In this document: piece after piece, positions 17,255 through 25,960 of the stretch
Position numbering within the stretch: the first letter of the stretch is position 1
Layout of the letters: each line of letters starts with the position of its first letter
Assembly (NCBI GenBank): GCA_025350705.1
Contig: JANXXH010000037.1
Coordinates: forward strand, 1 to 41,103
From: Gallionella sp.
GTDB taxonomy: Bacteria > Pseudomonadota > Gammaproteobacteria > Burkholderiales > Gallionellaceae
Reading direction: 5' to 3'
Length of the DNA: 41,103 nucleotides
Notes under the pieces: model-generated
Told to the model about the DNA's origin: nothing
Seen by the model: only the letters and a program-made list of their open reading frames with translations
Databases searched by the model: none
Position numbers and translations under genes: made by a program

Positions 17255-17881
17255 ATGTTGGAAATGGATAAGCTGATCGTTGAGTTCGATAAAGGACTGC
17301 GTACTTTGTTCAGTCAGGCGCACAGCGCGCGCCCACACCCCGATACGGGCATTCCCGATACTTCATTAAGTGATGCCGAGAAGAAACATGCAGCCGCACT
17401 GATGCGCGTCAATCACAGCGGGGAGATTTGCGCACAAGCGTTATATCAGGGACAGGCGTTAACGGCGCGCGACCCCGCCGTGCAACAAAAACTTCAGCAG
17501 GCAGCTCAGGAAGAAACCGAACATCTCGCCTGGACGGCCAGACGTGTGCACGAGTTGGGCGGACATCTGAGCTTGTTGAATCCGTTCTGGTACACAGGTT
17601 CGCTGGCGATCGGCGCATTAGCGGGACTGCTGGGCGACAAATGGAATCTCGGTTTTCTCGCAGAAACCGAACGTCAGGTCGGGCACCATTTGCAGAGCCA
17701 TATGGATCGGTTGCTGCCGCAGGATGAAAAAAGCCGCGCCATTGTGGCGCAAATGTACACGGACGAGACAGGTCACGCCGACATGGCCGCTACCTTGGGT
17801 GGTGCTGATTTGCCGCAGCCCGTTCAACTGGCGATGAAGTTGAACGGGAAAGTCATGACAGCGTTGGCATACCATGTTTGA
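17255..17881 (+). CDS. coq7: Coq7-family 2-polyprenyl-3-methyl-6-methoxy-1,4-benzoquinone monooxygenase
   Basis: 208 residues. A di-iron hydroxylase of ubiquinone synthesis that adds the last ring hydroxyl, working at the inner membrane. Iron ligands are visible in the ferritin-like four-helix pattern: the Glu of RVNHSGEI, EETEH, the Glu of LAETERQVGHH, and DETGHA. A hydrophobic helix (about 110-130, FWYTGSLAIGALAGLL) fits membrane docking. Beta- and some gammaproteobacteria use Coq7 instead of UbiF. It starts at ATG 17255 (or ATG 17264) after a GGGGGA ribosome site and may be read with trpC. Confidence 0.96.
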   Translation: MLEMDKLIVEFDKGLRTLFSQAHSARPHPDTGIPDTSLSDAEKKHAAALMRVNHSGEICAQALYQGQALTARDPAVQQKLQQAAQEETEHLAWTARRVHELGGHLSLLNPFWYTGSLAIGALAGLLGDKWNLGFLAETERQVGHHLQSHMDRLLPQDEKSRAIVAQMYTDETGHADMAATLGGADLPQPVQLAMKLNGKVMTALAYHV

Positions 17882-17940
17882 TGCCGGCCATCGATACGCA
17901 AAGCCGGTCAGCCCCGTATTAAATAGATTGAAAGTGACGT

Positions 17941-18666
17941 ATGCCATTTAAAGGTATCGACACTATTAAGCTAGCCTTGCCGCAAGCCACCCGCAATAAA
18001 GAGTGGCATCGCCTGGGCTGGTCGTTGCCATGGTTGGTGCTAGCTATCGTTTGGGTGGCCACCTATCAGATCTGGCAGAGCGAGCGACACGATGCCATAA
18101 AGAGTATGCAAGTCGACTTCGATTTTCGTGTGCGCGAGACTAACACCAGTATAGAGCAGCGCATGAAAGCCTATGAACAGATTTTGCGCGGTGTGAGGGC
18201 TTTATTTTTAGCTTCCAATAAAGTTTCGCGCGATGAATTTCGTGGATACATCGATTCATTGCATCTTGAGGATAATTATCCCGGTAGCCGAAACATAGGT
18301 TTTGCGCAGGCGGTGCCTGGAGCGAGAAATGCTGCCGTGAGCAAGCAGGCGGGGTCGGCCAAAGGCGCGCGAGCAAGCATTGCTGTGGTCAGCCACTTGG
18401 AGCCGCTCTCTGCCGATAACGGATTTCCCCTTGGCTCCGATTTGTCTTCCGATCCGGTACGTCGCACGGCTATGGAGCTGGCACGAGATACAGGTCAAGC
18501 AGTTAATTCCGAGAAAGTGCTACTGCCAAAAGAAGCCAATGAAGATGCGCGTATTCAAGGCGGCTTTGTGATGTTTATGCCAGTGTACAAAAAAATGCAC
18601 CGCATGCCACCCTCACCGAACGCAGAGCCAATATCATCGGCTGGGCCTATGCGTCATTCCGCATGA
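17941..18666 (+). CDS. N-terminal part of a frameshifted CHASE-PAS-GGDEF protein
   Basis: 241 residues. A cytoplasmic N-terminus and one membrane segment (about 27-45) precede most of a CHASE sensor domain (about 75-215; pattern RGVRALFLAS, YPGSRNIGFAQ, GGFVMFMPVYK). The frame then goes wrong after TACAAAAAAATG: a run of seven A at 18589-18595. Read with a -1 shift there, the continuation is NAPHATLTERRANIIGWAY then ASFRMTDLMKG, which is normal CHASE sequence and joins the next gene in frame. The residues after the run in this frame (MHRMPPSPNAEP and on) are out-of-frame junk. The full product would be about 680 residues. This is either an inactivating mutation, a sequencing error, or transcript/ribosome slippage on the A run. 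Confidence 0.85.
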   Translation: MPFKGIDTIKLALPQATRNKEWHRLGWSLPWLVLAIVWVATYQIWQSERHDAIKSMQVDFDFRVRETNTSIEQRMKAYEQILRGVRALFLASNKVSRDEFRGYIDSLHLEDNYPGSRNIGFAQAVPGARNAAVSKQAGSAKGARASIAVVSHLEPLSADNGFPLGSDLSSDPVRRTAMELARDTGQAVNSEKVLLPKEANEDARIQGGFVMFMPVYKKMHRMPPSPNAEPISSAGPMRHSA

Positions 18667-19982
18667 CAGACCTGATGAAGGGTATCCTTGGGGATATCTC
18701 CAACGAGATCGACATTGAAATTCATGATGGTGAGATCATCAGTGACGAGTCGATGATTTATGACCCCGATATCAGCGGCGTCGGTGGCAATCCGGATGCG
18801 CTCTACAACAGCATTAGCCGCATTGAGGTCGCACATCATTCATGGACGGTAGTGATTCATTCGCTGTATGGTTTTGAAATAAAGGCAGACAAGGAAAAAG
18901 CGAAATTTGTTGCTTATGTCGGAATTGAAACGAGCCTGCTACTGGCAATATTGGCTTGGCTGCTGGTGCGAGGCCGGGTGCGCGCTATGCAAGCTTCCGA
19001 GGAGCTTAATCGGGAGTTGACCGAGCACAAGCGGGCGGAGGAAGGTCTGCGCCTTGCTGCCACCGTGGTTAATACCGTTGAAGAGGCTGTACTGGTTACT
19101 GATGCAAACAATTTGATAGTTGCGACTAATCCCGCCTTTACAACTACTACCGGATATTTGTTGGAAGATGTGGTCGGCAAAAACCCGAGTATTCTTGCCA
19201 GCGGCAAGCACTCGAAAGAGTTCTATAAAGAGTTGTGGGAAGTGCTGCTTGCCACTGGTAGCTGGCATGGCGAAATGTGGGATAAGCGCAAGAGTGGAGA
19301 GCTTTATGTAAAGTGGTCGTCCATCAAGCTGGTGCGCGATGAGCATGACCAGATTACACACTATGTGGCAGTGTTCTCCGACATCAGCGAACGCAAGGCA
19401 TCAGAAGAGCGCATGCAACACCTCGCGCATTACGATGCGCTGACCGATTTGCCCAACAGGGTGCTGTTCATAGACACTCTCCAGCAGGAAATAGCCCGTG
19501 CCAAACAGGATAAGCTTGATAAGCGTGATAAGGCAAATAAGAAGCGCTTGGCTTTGATGTTCCTTGACCTTGATAAATTCAAAACCATCAACGATACGCT
19601 CGGCCATGCCGTCGGCGATCTGTTGCTGAAAGAGGTGGCAAAACGTTTGCTGAATTGCGTGCGTGAGACGGACACGGTTTCGCGCTTGGGCGGCGATGAA
19701 TTCGTCGTGCTGTTGCCAACCGTTGAAGCAGAACAGGATGCAATGTTGGTTGCTTACAAGATACTGCATGCCCTTGGTCAGACTTTCGAGTTAGTCGGGC
19801 ACAGCTTGCACATTTCGGTAAGCATCGGCCTTGTCTTGTTCCCGGAGCATGGCAGTGATGAAGAGGAGCTCACCAAAAACGCCGACATTGCCATGTACTA
19901 CGCCAAAGCTAGCGGGCGTAACAACGTGCAAATCTTCCAGCCGGACATGCTGGGGATCGGGCCGCATTGCGATCTGGATTGA
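18663..19982 (+). CDS. C-terminal part of the frameshifted protein: PAS-GGDEF diguanylate cyclase
   Basis: 439 residues if started at ATG 18663, which overlaps the stop of the preceding piece as ATGA. It begins inside the CHASE domain (frame open back to the A run at 18589). A second membrane segment follows (about 80-100, VGIETSLLLAILAWLLV), then a PAS domain (about 125-245) ending DISERK, then GGDEF (about 255-425). The active site RLGGDEFVVLLP is intact. RETD lies five residues before GGDEF, so the RxxD feedback site is present. Taken with the upstream piece it is a membrane receptor that makes cyclic di-GMP in response to a periplasmic ligand. Alone, this piece could still be a membrane-bound cyclase lacking its sensor. 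Confidence 0.88.
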   Translation: MTDLMKGILGDISNEIDIEIHDGEIISDESMIYDPDISGVGGNPDALYNSISRIEVAHHSWTVVIHSLYGFEIKADKEKAKFVAYVGIETSLLLAILAWLLVRGRVRAMQASEELNRELTEHKRAEEGLRLAATVVNTVEEAVLVTDANNLIVATNPAFTTTTGYLLEDVVGKNPSILASGKHSKEFYKELWEVLLATGSWHGEMWDKRKSGELYVKWSSIKLVRDEHDQITHYVAVFSDISERKASEERMQHLAHYDALTDLPNRVLFIDTLQQEIARAKQDKLDKRDKANKKRLALMFLDLDKFKTINDTLGHAVGDLLLKEVAKRLLNCVRETDTVSRLGGDEFVVLLPTVEAEQDAMLVAYKILHALGQTFELVGHSLHISVSIGLVLFPEHGSDEEELTKNADIAMYYAKASGRNNVQIFQPDMLGIGPHCDLD

Positions 19983-19989
19983 TCAATGC

Positions 19990-20406
19990 CTAAAGCTGAA
20001 TAACCTTATAATCATGGGTGATTGCGGCGGTATGGCCGAGCATGATGGAGGCCGAGCAGTATTTTTCGGCCGATAGTTTAATGGCTTTCTCGACGGCCTC
20101 GGGTTTGATGTCTTTGCCCGTTACGACGAAGTGCATGTGGATTTTGGTGAATACTTTGGGTTCGGTTTCGGCGCGCTCTGCTGTCAGTTCCACATAGCAA
20201 TCGGAAATCGCCTGGCGGCTTTTCTTCAAGATCGAAACCACATCGAAACAAGTGCAGCCACCCGTGCCGAGCAGGAGCATTTCCATGGGACGCGGACCGA
20301 GGTTCCTTCCACCCGCAGTTGGTGGCCCATCCATCAATACCGCGTGATTGCTTTCGGATTCCCCCAGAAAAGAGGCTTGTTCCACCCATTTGACGCGAGC
20401 TTTCAT
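19990..20406 (-). CDS. OsmC/YhfA-family protein
   Basis: 138 residues. OsmC-like alpha/beta protein with the two conserved cysteines, one in GTGGCTCFDVV and one in AEKYCSASIML. In the OsmC/Ohr family these reduce peroxides. The YhfA-like subgroup, to which the LGPRPMEMLLLGTGGC pattern points, has no firmly known substrate. Its ATG overlaps the TGA of the upstream ElyC-like gene (ATGA, 20403-20406), so the two are coupled. It converges with the cyclase gene with a 7-base gap. Confidence 0.92.
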   Translation of the reverse strand: MKARVKWVEQASFLGESESNHAVLMDGPPTAGGRNLGPRPMEMLLLGTGGCTCFDVVSILKKSRQAISDCYVELTAERAETEPKVFTKIHMHFVVTGKDIKPEAVEKAIKLSAEKYCSASIMLGHTAAITHDYKVIQL

Positions 20407-21230
20407 ATTGTTCCCTTAATAAATGGCAAGATAGTTCTATTAGAGATTGCCAACTTTACCCGATACCAAAGCAAACCGATAATTTCGTGAACGAAAATCT
20501 TGCTTTCGATTAGCGACCCGGCTTGAGGCAGGAAGGCGAGCAAATCGATTTGATAACGCGTGGTGAAAGCAGTGGGCGCTTCGATGACCTCGAATCCGGC
20601 ATGACGGAAAATGTTGGCGGAGCGCGGCATGTGCCAGGCATGAGTGACAAGATATATTTTGTGGATGCCTGCTTGTTGCAGGGTGTGGAACGAGTGATAA
20701 GCATTATCAAAAGTGTTGTCCGACGTATCTTCCGTCCAGGTCACTGGCACATGAAAGTCTTGTTCGAGCACTATGCGCATTTGTTGCGCCTCGGAAAGGT
20801 TGTTGCCTAGCGGTTTTCCACCAGTAACGAGTATCGGTTTGCCGGTTTCCCGCTGAAGTTTAGCCCCGTAGCGCAAGCGAACCAGCTCGGCATCGCTGAT
20901 CGTATCCTGCCCCGCATATTCCGGCGCGTGGAAATAGGTTCCTCCGCCCAGTATTACGATCGCATCGGTGGTTTGAGGTTGGTCATGCGGGCTTCTGCTA
21001 TCCGAATAACCGCTATTTAGGGGGGAGGTTTGCGCCTCCAGCAAATGCAACGCACCCTCGGCGAAATAGGGTGTGGAAGCTATCCAGAGAAAAGCAAACG
21101 CGACAAGAATCAGCAGTCTGGCTAGTTTAGGGCGGCGATAGAACAGGAAAATTCCCAGCCCAAGCAGAAGTAATAAGCTGAGCGGGGGCAGCAAAAAAGT
21201 GGCAATTAAGTTGGTGATGAACCAGGACAT
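20403..21230 (-). CDS. ElyC/YdcF-family DUF218 membrane protein
   Basis: 275 residues. Two N-terminal membrane helices (about 8-30 and 37-55) are followed by a DUF218 domain. It shows AIVILGGGTYF, the GKPILVTGGKPLG box, a TSDNTFDNA motif and YLVTHAWHMPRS. The ElyC branch supports envelope and peptidoglycan precursor metabolism (undecaprenyl phosphate) in E. coli. Equivalence here is inferred from architecture. First gene of a two-gene unit with the OsmC-like gene and divergent from rplM. Confidence 0.9.
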   Translation of the reverse strand: MSWFITNLIATFLLPPLSLLLLLGLGIFLFYRRPKLARLLILVAFAFLWIASTPYFAEGALHLLEAQTSPLNSGYSDSRSPHDQPQTTDAIVILGGGTYFHAPEYAGQDTISDAELVRLRYGAKLQRETGKPILVTGGKPLGNNLSEAQQMRIVLEQDFHVPVTWTEDTSDNTFDNAYHSFHTLQQAGIHKIYLVTHAWHMPRSANIFRHAGFEVIEAPTAFTTRYQIDLLAFLPQAGSLIESKIFVHEIIGLLWYRVKLAISNRTILPFIKGTI

Positions 21231-21342
21231 GGCAAAAATCAGAGTTCTAGAATGTTCATATCTTACTGGGTTTCATTCATTTTTCTGAAATATGCACATC
21301 ATGGCCAGCCTCGCGGATGTTTAGTCCGGGGAGAAATAGCGT

Positions 21343-21372
21343 TTGACAGTGACGGGTAGGCTGCAATAGAAT
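21343..21372 (+). promoter_or_regulatory. Near-consensus sigma-70 promoter for rplM-rpsI
   Basis: TTGACA (21343-21348), 18-base spacer, TAGAAT (21367-21372). The -35 is perfect and the -10 has five of six matches. The -10 box covers the upstream ATG at 21371, which shows that this ATG is not the rplM start. The transcript leader would be about 40 bases. Confidence 0.85.
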
Positions 21373-21418
21373 GCGCGCCCTTCGAGGTTTACTTATTGAA
21401 TTTTTAGGAATTGTGGCT

Positions 21419-21856
21419 ATGAAAACATTTTCCGCTAAAGCCGAGGAAGTCCAGCACGACTGGCTCCTGGTAGACGCAGCAGATCAGGTGCTGGGCCGTT
21501 TGGCCGCACAGATCGCTTCGCGCCTGCGTGGCAAGCACAAAGCGATTTACACACCGCACGTGGATACCGGCGATTTCGTTGTCGTGGTCAATGCCGACAA
21601 GCTGCGCGTGACCGGCAACAAGGCGGAAGGCAAGCTGTATCATCGCCATACGACTTACCCTGGCGGTCTGTACACCACCAACTTCGCCAAGATGCAGGCG
21701 CGTCATCCGAGCCGTGTGCTGGAAAAGGCCGTCAAGGGCATGTTGCCTAAAGGCCCGCTGGGCTATGCGATGTTGCGCAAGATGAAGGTGTATGCCGGCG
21801 GCGCACATCCGCATGAAGCGCAGCAACCGAAGCCCGTTAATTTGTTGAAGGCATAA
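21419..21856 (+). CDS. rplM: 50S ribosomal protein L13
   Basis: 145 residues from ATG 21419 (MKTFSAK). The frame is open from ATG 21371, but that codon lies in the promoter -10 box and the extra 16 residues are not in L13. It binds 23S rRNA early in large-subunit assembly. Family features: [39 protein letters not shown] (about 35-57), the HRHTTYPGG segment and [16 protein letters not shown]. Six bases separate it from rpsI, the conserved partner. Confidence 0.98.
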   Translation: MKTFSAKAEEVQHDWLLVDAADQVLGRLAAQIASRLRGKHKAIYTPHVDTGDFVVVVNADKLRVTGNKAEGKLYHRHTTYPGGLYTTNFAKMQARHPSRVLEKAVKGMLPKGPLGYAMLRKMKVYAGGAHPHEAQQPKPVNLLKA

Positions 21857-21862
21857 TCTATT

Positions 21863-22255
21863 ATGAGCGTAACTTATAACTATGGTACCGGCCGCCGCAA
21901 GAGTGCTGTGGCACGTGTGTTTATGAAGGCAGGCAAAGGCGACATCGTGGTGAATGACAAGCCGGTGGACGTGTTCTTCTCCCGCGAGACCGGTCGCATG
22001 GTCGTGCGTCAGCCGCTGACACTGACCGAAACTCTGGGCAAGTTCGACATCATGGTGAACGTAACCGGTGGTGGTGAATCGGGTCAAGCCGGTGCGGTGC
22101 GTCATGGTATCACCCGTGCATTGATCGACTACGATGCCACGTTCAAGGCAGTGTTAAAGCAAGCTGGCCTGGTGACTCGCGATGCACGTGAAGTGGAACG
22201 CAAGAAGGTCGGTCTCCGCAAGGCGCGCCGAAGGAAACAATTCTCCAAGCGTTAA
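21863..22255 (+). CDS. rpsI: 30S ribosomal protein S9
   Basis: 130 residues, full length. It contains [14 protein letters not shown] at the start, [15 protein letters not shown] in the middle and the basic tail [17 protein letters not shown], which reaches the P-site tRNA in the ribosome. Second gene of the rplM-rpsI operon, followed by an intrinsic terminator. Confidence 0.98.
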   Translation: MSVTYNYGTGRRKSAVARVFMKAGKGDIVVNDKPVDVFFSRETGRMVVRQPLTLTETLGKFDIMVNVTGGGESGQAGAVRHGITRALIDYDATFKAVLKQAGLVTRDAREVERKKVGLRKARRRKQFSKR

Positions 22256-22275
22256 CGCTTGGTGGATATGTCGCG

Positions 22276-22298
22276 AAGCCGCCTCCGGGCGGCTTTTT
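22276..22298 (+). terminator. Intrinsic terminator of rplM-rpsI
   Basis: AAGCCGCC, loop TCCG, GGCGGCTT followed by a run of five T. The stem is GC rich and the T run starts in the right arm. A smaller stem (CCAAGCG-TTAA-CGCTTGG) spans the rpsI stop just upstream. Confidence 0.92.
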
Positions 22299-22347
22299 CA
22301 TTGAACTTTTGATGTAGAATGCGTGACGGTTATTTATGGAAGTAATG

Positions 22348-23376
22348 ATGATCAAGGTTGGCGTGGTTGGCGGAACTGGCTACACCGGAGTCGAATTGCT
22401 GCGGTTGTTGGCTGCGCATCCTCAGGTGGCATTGCAAGTGATAACCTCGCGTGCTGATGCCGGTACGCTGGTCAGTCAAATGTTTCCTAGTCTGCGCGGT
22501 TATGTGGATATGCCGTTCACGCATCCAGACCAGGCACATCTGGAACAATGCGATCTGGTGTTCTTCGCTACCCCCCACGGCATTGCGATGCAGCAGGCAC
22601 GCGTGCTACTGGATGCGGGCGTAAAAGTGATCGACCTGTCCGCAGACTTTCGTTTGCGGGACATTGCCATCTGGGAAAAATGGTATGGCATGAGCCACGC
22701 TTGTCCTGATCTGGTTGCTGAAGCAGTGTACGGTTTGCCGGAAGTTAATCGTGAGCAAATCAAAACCGCACGGTTGGTCGCGAATCCGGGTTGTTATCCG
22801 ACGGCGGTGCAATTGGGATTCATTCCCTTGCTGGAAGCCGGAGTGATAGAGCCTGCCGGTTTGATCGCAGATGCCAAGTCAGGCGTTTCTGGGGCCGGAC
22901 GCAAGACGGAAATGGCCAATTTGTTTTCGGAAGCCGCAGATAATTTTAAGGCTTATGGAGTGGATGGACATCGCCATCTGCCCGAGATCAGCCAGGGTCT
23001 GGCGCATGTGCTGGGTGGGAAAGTCGGACTGACTTTTGTCCCGCATCTCACCCCGATGATACGCGGCATCCATGCCACGTTGTATGGCAAGCTGACTCGC
23101 AAGATAGATTTGCAGGCTTTGTTCGAGCAGCGTTATGCGAACGAACCATTCGTGGATGTGATGCCGACTGGCAGTCTCCCAGAAACACGCTCGGTGCGCG
23201 GTGCGAATCATTGTAGAATCGCGGTACATAAACCCCAAGGCGGAGATACTGTGGTGATATTGTCGGTGATTGATAATCTGGTCAAGGGCGCGGCGGGTCA
23301 GGCGGTGCAGAACATGAATATCATGTTCGGGTTGCCGGAAGCCACCGCATTGAATAACGTTCCGCTGTTGCCCTGA
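22348..23376 (+). CDS. argC: N-acetyl-gamma-glutamyl-phosphate reductase
   Basis: 342 residues from ATG 22348 ([14 protein letters not shown]), chosen because GGAAG lies 5 bases upstream; in-frame ATGs at 22336 and 22345 are also possible. It reduces N-acetylglutamyl phosphate with NADPH in arginine synthesis. Seen: nucleotide-binding GGTGYTG at the start, [18 protein letters not shown], the catalytic Cys in [23 protein letters not shown] and HRHLPEI. Other arg genes are absent here; the neighbours are ribosomal protein and envelope genes, an arrangement I know from other betaproteobacteria. A TAGAAT box at 22315-22320 may be its -10. Confidence 0.97.
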   Translation: MIKVGVVGGTGYTGVELLRLLAAHPQVALQVITSRADAGTLVSQMFPSLRGYVDMPFTHPDQAHLEQCDLVFFATPHGIAMQQARVLLDAGVKVIDLSADFRLRDIAIWEKWYGMSHACPDLVAEAVYGLPEVNREQIKTARLVANPGCYPTAVQLGFIPLLEAGVIEPAGLIADAKSGVSGAGRKTEMANLFSEAADNFKAYGVDGHRHLPEISQGLAHVLGGKVGLTFVPHLTPMIRGIHATLYGKLTRKIDLQALFEQRYANEPFVDVMPTGSLPETRSVRGANHCRIAVHKPQGGDTVVILSVIDNLVKGAAGQAVQNMNIMFGLPEATALNNVPLLP

Positions 23377-23377
23377 T

Positions 23378-24154
23378 ATGAAGCGTGGGATACCCTGTAT
23401 GTGGCGTGGAGTCGAACGTAGAGTTGGACGCAGGTTCAGCATATCCGCACCGCAGATGTCGGTACGTCCGCACATTCCCTGGTATTTGCGCTGGGGTATG
23501 GTGTTGCCGTTCGTGTTGGCGGCAATCGCATTAGCTTGGTGGGCGTATGATCACGGTCTGGAGTTCGCCGGATTCCATCGGGGTCAAGCTGAACAGGAGT
23601 TATCCAGGTTACACGATCAGGTCGCAAAATTGACGGATGAAAAAGCACAACTGACCAATCAGGTGGCGCAATATGAGCGGAAAATTCAAATCGAGCAGGC
23701 CAGCAATCAGGCAACATCCGAACAGTTAAAGAATCTGGCGGATGAAAACGTCCATCTTCAGGAAGACCTGGTATTTTTCCAGAATCTTACTGCGGCAGGC
23801 GGTAAAGAAGGCGAACTGGGAGTGCATCGTTTAACGCTGGAAAGAGACAAGATTCCCGGAGAATATCGTCTGCGTATGTTGCTGGTGCAGAGTGGGCAGC
23901 GAGCCAAGATATTTAGCGGCAGCTATCAGTTGGTTGCCACGGTTGTGGAAAATGGGCAAACCTCCAGCCATGTATTCCCACGTGACGAATCAGGAAATGC
24001 ACAATTTAAGCTCAGCTTCAGGTATTATCAGCGTATTGAACAAAACATCCAGTTGCCACCCAATGTGCAATTGGAAAATGTGCAGGTGCGCATATTCGAA
24101 CGTGGTGGGGTTGAGCCGAAAGTGCGTCAAGATGTAAGTGTGTCAAAAGTTTAA
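23378..24154 (+). CDS. DUF6776-like membrane-anchored coiled-coil protein
   Basis: 258 residues from ATG 23378. ATG 23456 (MSVRPHIPWYLRW) is an alternative start that would fit the membrane anchor better, and neither has a clear ribosome site. One membrane helix (about 38-58) follows a basic N-terminus. Then come a coiled coil (about 68-130, repeated Leu/Gln/Glu heptads) and a beta-rich C-terminal domain (about 140-258), probably periplasmic. The layout and its place between argC and a bactofilin gene match the DUF6776 proteins of betaproteobacteria, whose function is unknown. Its position suggests a role with the bactofilin in envelope organisation, which is only inference. Confidence 0.8.
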   Translation: MKRGIPCMWRGVERRVGRRFSISAPQMSVRPHIPWYLRWGMVLPFVLAAIALAWWAYDHGLEFAGFHRGQAEQELSRLHDQVAKLTDEKAQLTNQVAQYERKIQIEQASNQATSEQLKNLADENVHLQEDLVFFQNLTAAGGKEGELGVHRLTLERDKIPGEYRLRMLLVQSGQRAKIFSGSYQLVATVVENGQTSSHVFPRDESGNAQFKLSFRYYQRIEQNIQLPPNVQLENVQVRIFERGGVEPKVRQDVSVSKV

Positions 24155-24164
24155 GGAGCGAACA

Positions 24165-24572
24165 ATGTTCAGTAAAAAACACAGCAAACCACAAACCCAG
24201 ATTGATTCGTTGATTGGGGCAGGAACGACCATCGAAGGTAATTTGAATTTTAGCGGTGGATTGCGCATCGATGGGCAGGTTAACGGCAACGTTGTTGCAG
24301 AACAGGGCAAGCCCAGCACGCTGGTATTGAGCGAGCATGCGCAGGTGAATGGCGAGGTTAACGTCACTCATTTGGTAATCAATGGCACAATCTGCGGCCC
24401 GGTGTTCGTCAGCGAATATATGGAACTACAGAGCAAAGCCAAGGTCAATGGTGACGTACATTACACGACGCTGGAAATCCAGTTGGGCGCAATCGTTGAA
24501 GGGCATCTGATACATACCAGCACCTCGGTTCAAGACAAGGTAGTGGCGTTCAAGTCGAGCAATGGCGAATAA
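24165..24572 (+). CDS. Bactofilin
   Basis: 135 residues from ATG 24165 (MFSKKHSK), which has an AAGGAG ribosome site; the frame is open further upstream but without support. Bactofilins polymerise without nucleotide into filaments that place cell-wall or envelope machinery. Seen: IDSLIGAGTTIEGNL and then a run of short beta-strand turns (FSGGLRIDGQVNGNV, SEHAQVNGEVNVTHLVINGTI, KVNGDVHYTTLEIQLGA), the right-handed beta-helix signature. An M23 peptidase lies about 3 kb away; bactofilins often pair with such enzymes. Confidence 0.94.
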   Translation: MFSKKHSKPQTQIDSLIGAGTTIEGNLNFSGGLRIDGQVNGNVVAEQGKPSTLVLSEHAQVNGEVNVTHLVINGTICGPVFVSEYMELQSKAKVNGDVHYTTLEIQLGAIVEGHLIHTSTSVQDKVVAFKSSNGE

Positions 24573-24590
24573 TTTATTGAGGAGCACCAA

Positions 24591-24941
24591 ATGAATGCAA
24601 TGACTGAAGTGCAAGATCCGCTGTTGTTCACCGACAATGCGGCCAACAAAGTGAAGCAATTGATCGAGGAAGAAGGCAATGCCGATCTGAAACTGCGCGT
24701 GTTCGTCAGCGGCGGAGGGTGTTCCGGATTTCAATATGGCTTCACTTTTGACGAAGTGACCAACGAAGACGACACCGTGCTGAACAAAAATGGCGTGCAA
24801 TTGCTGATCGACCCGATGAGTTTCCAGTATCTGGTTGGTGCGGAAATCGATTATCAGGAAGGTTTGGAAGGCGCACAGTTCGTCATCAAGAATCCGAACG
24901 CGACCACTACTTGTGGTTGCGGGTCGTCTTTTTCTGCTTAG
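24591..24941 (+). CDS. erpA: Iron-sulfur cluster insertion protein (A-type carrier)
   Basis: 116 residues. It carries a cluster-binding cysteine in [12 protein letters not shown] and two in the C-terminal CGCGSSF, the three-Cys signature of A-type carriers. The Phe/Gln after GCSG and the DPMSFQYL segment favour ErpA over IscA. It delivers Fe-S clusters to apo-proteins, including enzymes of isoprenoid synthesis and respiration. Last gene before a strong bidirectional terminator. Confidence 0.95.
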   Translation: MNAMTEVQDPLLFTDNAANKVKQLIEEEGNADLKLRVFVSGGGCSGFQYGFTFDEVTNEDDTVLNKNGVQLLIDPMSFQYLVGAEIDYQEGLEGAQFVIKNPNATTTCGCGSSFSA

Positions 24942-24960
24942 ACCATACGGTCTGTTTTAC

Positions 24961-24993
24961 AAAAGCACGGGGCGCGAAGCGCCCCGTGCTTTT
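24961..24993. terminator. Bidirectional terminator between erpA and the HDAC-like gene
   Basis: Perfect 15-bp arms (AAAAGCACGGGGCGC and its complement) around a GAA loop. The A run on the left and T run on the right let it act on both strands, fitting the convergent genes on either side. Confidence 0.93.
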
Positions 24994-25020
24994 GTGGGGA
25001 TTTAAAAGATGCGACTCTGG

Positions 25021-25959
25021 TCACGGGTCGCTGAGTACTTTGATATGGGCCAACGCACTTCGGCCTAGTGCGTGCAGTTCATAGCCGCCCTCCAGGACAG
25101 ACACGATGCGGCCATGTGCATACTTGTCAGCGATACGTTTTAATTCCACTGTCACCCACGAATAGTCTGGTTCGGTAAGTTTGAGCATTGCCATATCGTC
25201 ATCGCGGTGCGCGTCGAACCCTGCCGAGATCAGCAGCAACTCTGGCTGGAAACGTTCCAGGGCGGGCAGCCAATATTGAGTGACAGACTCGCGAAATCTC
25301 TCTCCGGTCGTTCCGGCAGCAAGCGGTACGTTGATGATATGGTCGTTGCCACTATTGGCTCCACAATAGGGATAAAACGGGTGCTGGAAAGTGGAGCACA
25401 GCATCACGCGCGGGTCATCGTGAAAAATATTTTCCGTGCCGTTACCGTGATGCACGTCGAAATCAGCTATCGCCACGCGTTTCAAACCATGCTGTGCCAG
25501 CGCATGCGCCGCGCCCACCGCAACATTATTGAAAATGCAAAACCCCATGGCTCTGGCACGTTCGGCATGATGGCCGGGCGGGCGGATGTTGCAGAAGGCA
25601 TTCGCGACTTTTTCGTTCATAACCAAATCCACGCCCAGCACCACGGCTCCAGCAGCGTGCAAAGCCGCTTGATAGCTGAACGGATTCAGCGCGGTGTCCG
25701 CGTCGAGTTGTACGACACCCTGTGGCGGCACACTGGACTCGATCGAAACTATGTAGGTTGCGTCATGCACGCGCAATAGTTGTTCGAACGTCGCCTCAGG
25801 CGCATCATGTCGCTGCAACTGTTTCAGCAATCCTGACGCAACCAATTGATCCTCGATGGCAAGGATGCGTGCCGGAGATTCCGGATGATGCGCGCCCATG
25901 TCGTGTTTAAGGCAGAGCGGATGGCTGATATAGGCGGTTTGTGCAGTGGCGTTGGTCAC
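25021..25959 (-). CDS. Histone deacetylase family hydrolase (acetoin-utilisation AcuC-like)
   Basis: About 312 residues from GTG 25959. An ATG at 26025 would give 334 residues but overlaps the upstream gene by 65 bases, and its extra residues are not family-like. It is a zinc amidohydrolase related to eukaryotic class II deacetylases. Seen: tandem His in IRPPGHHAE, the zinc ligands in DFDVHHGNGT and SAGFDAHRDD, and the catalytic-site Tyr region LEGGYEL. Bacterial members act on acetylpolyamines or acetyl-lysine; the substrate here is unknown. It directly follows the DUF202 gene (1-base gap with the GTG start). Confidence 0.92.
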   Translation of the reverse strand: MTNATAQTAYISHPLCLKHDMGAHHPESPARILAIEDQLVASGLLKQLQRHDAPEATFEQLLRVHDATYIVSIESSVPPQGVVQLDADTALNPFSYQAALHAAGAVVLGVDLVMNEKVANAFCNIRPPGHHAERARAMGFCIFNNVAVGAAHALAQHGLKRVAIADFDVHHGNGTENIFHDDPRVMLCSTFQHPFYPYCGANSGNDHIINVPLAAGTTGERFRESVTQYWLPALERFQPELLLISAGFDAHRDDDMAMLKLTEPDYSWVTVELKRIADKYAHGRIVSVLEGGYELHALGRSALAHIKVLSDP

Positions 25960-25960
25960 A

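Noticed and set aside
21371-21418. Upstream ATG start for rplM
   Set aside because: It lies in the -10 box of a near-consensus promoter and adds residues not found in L13.
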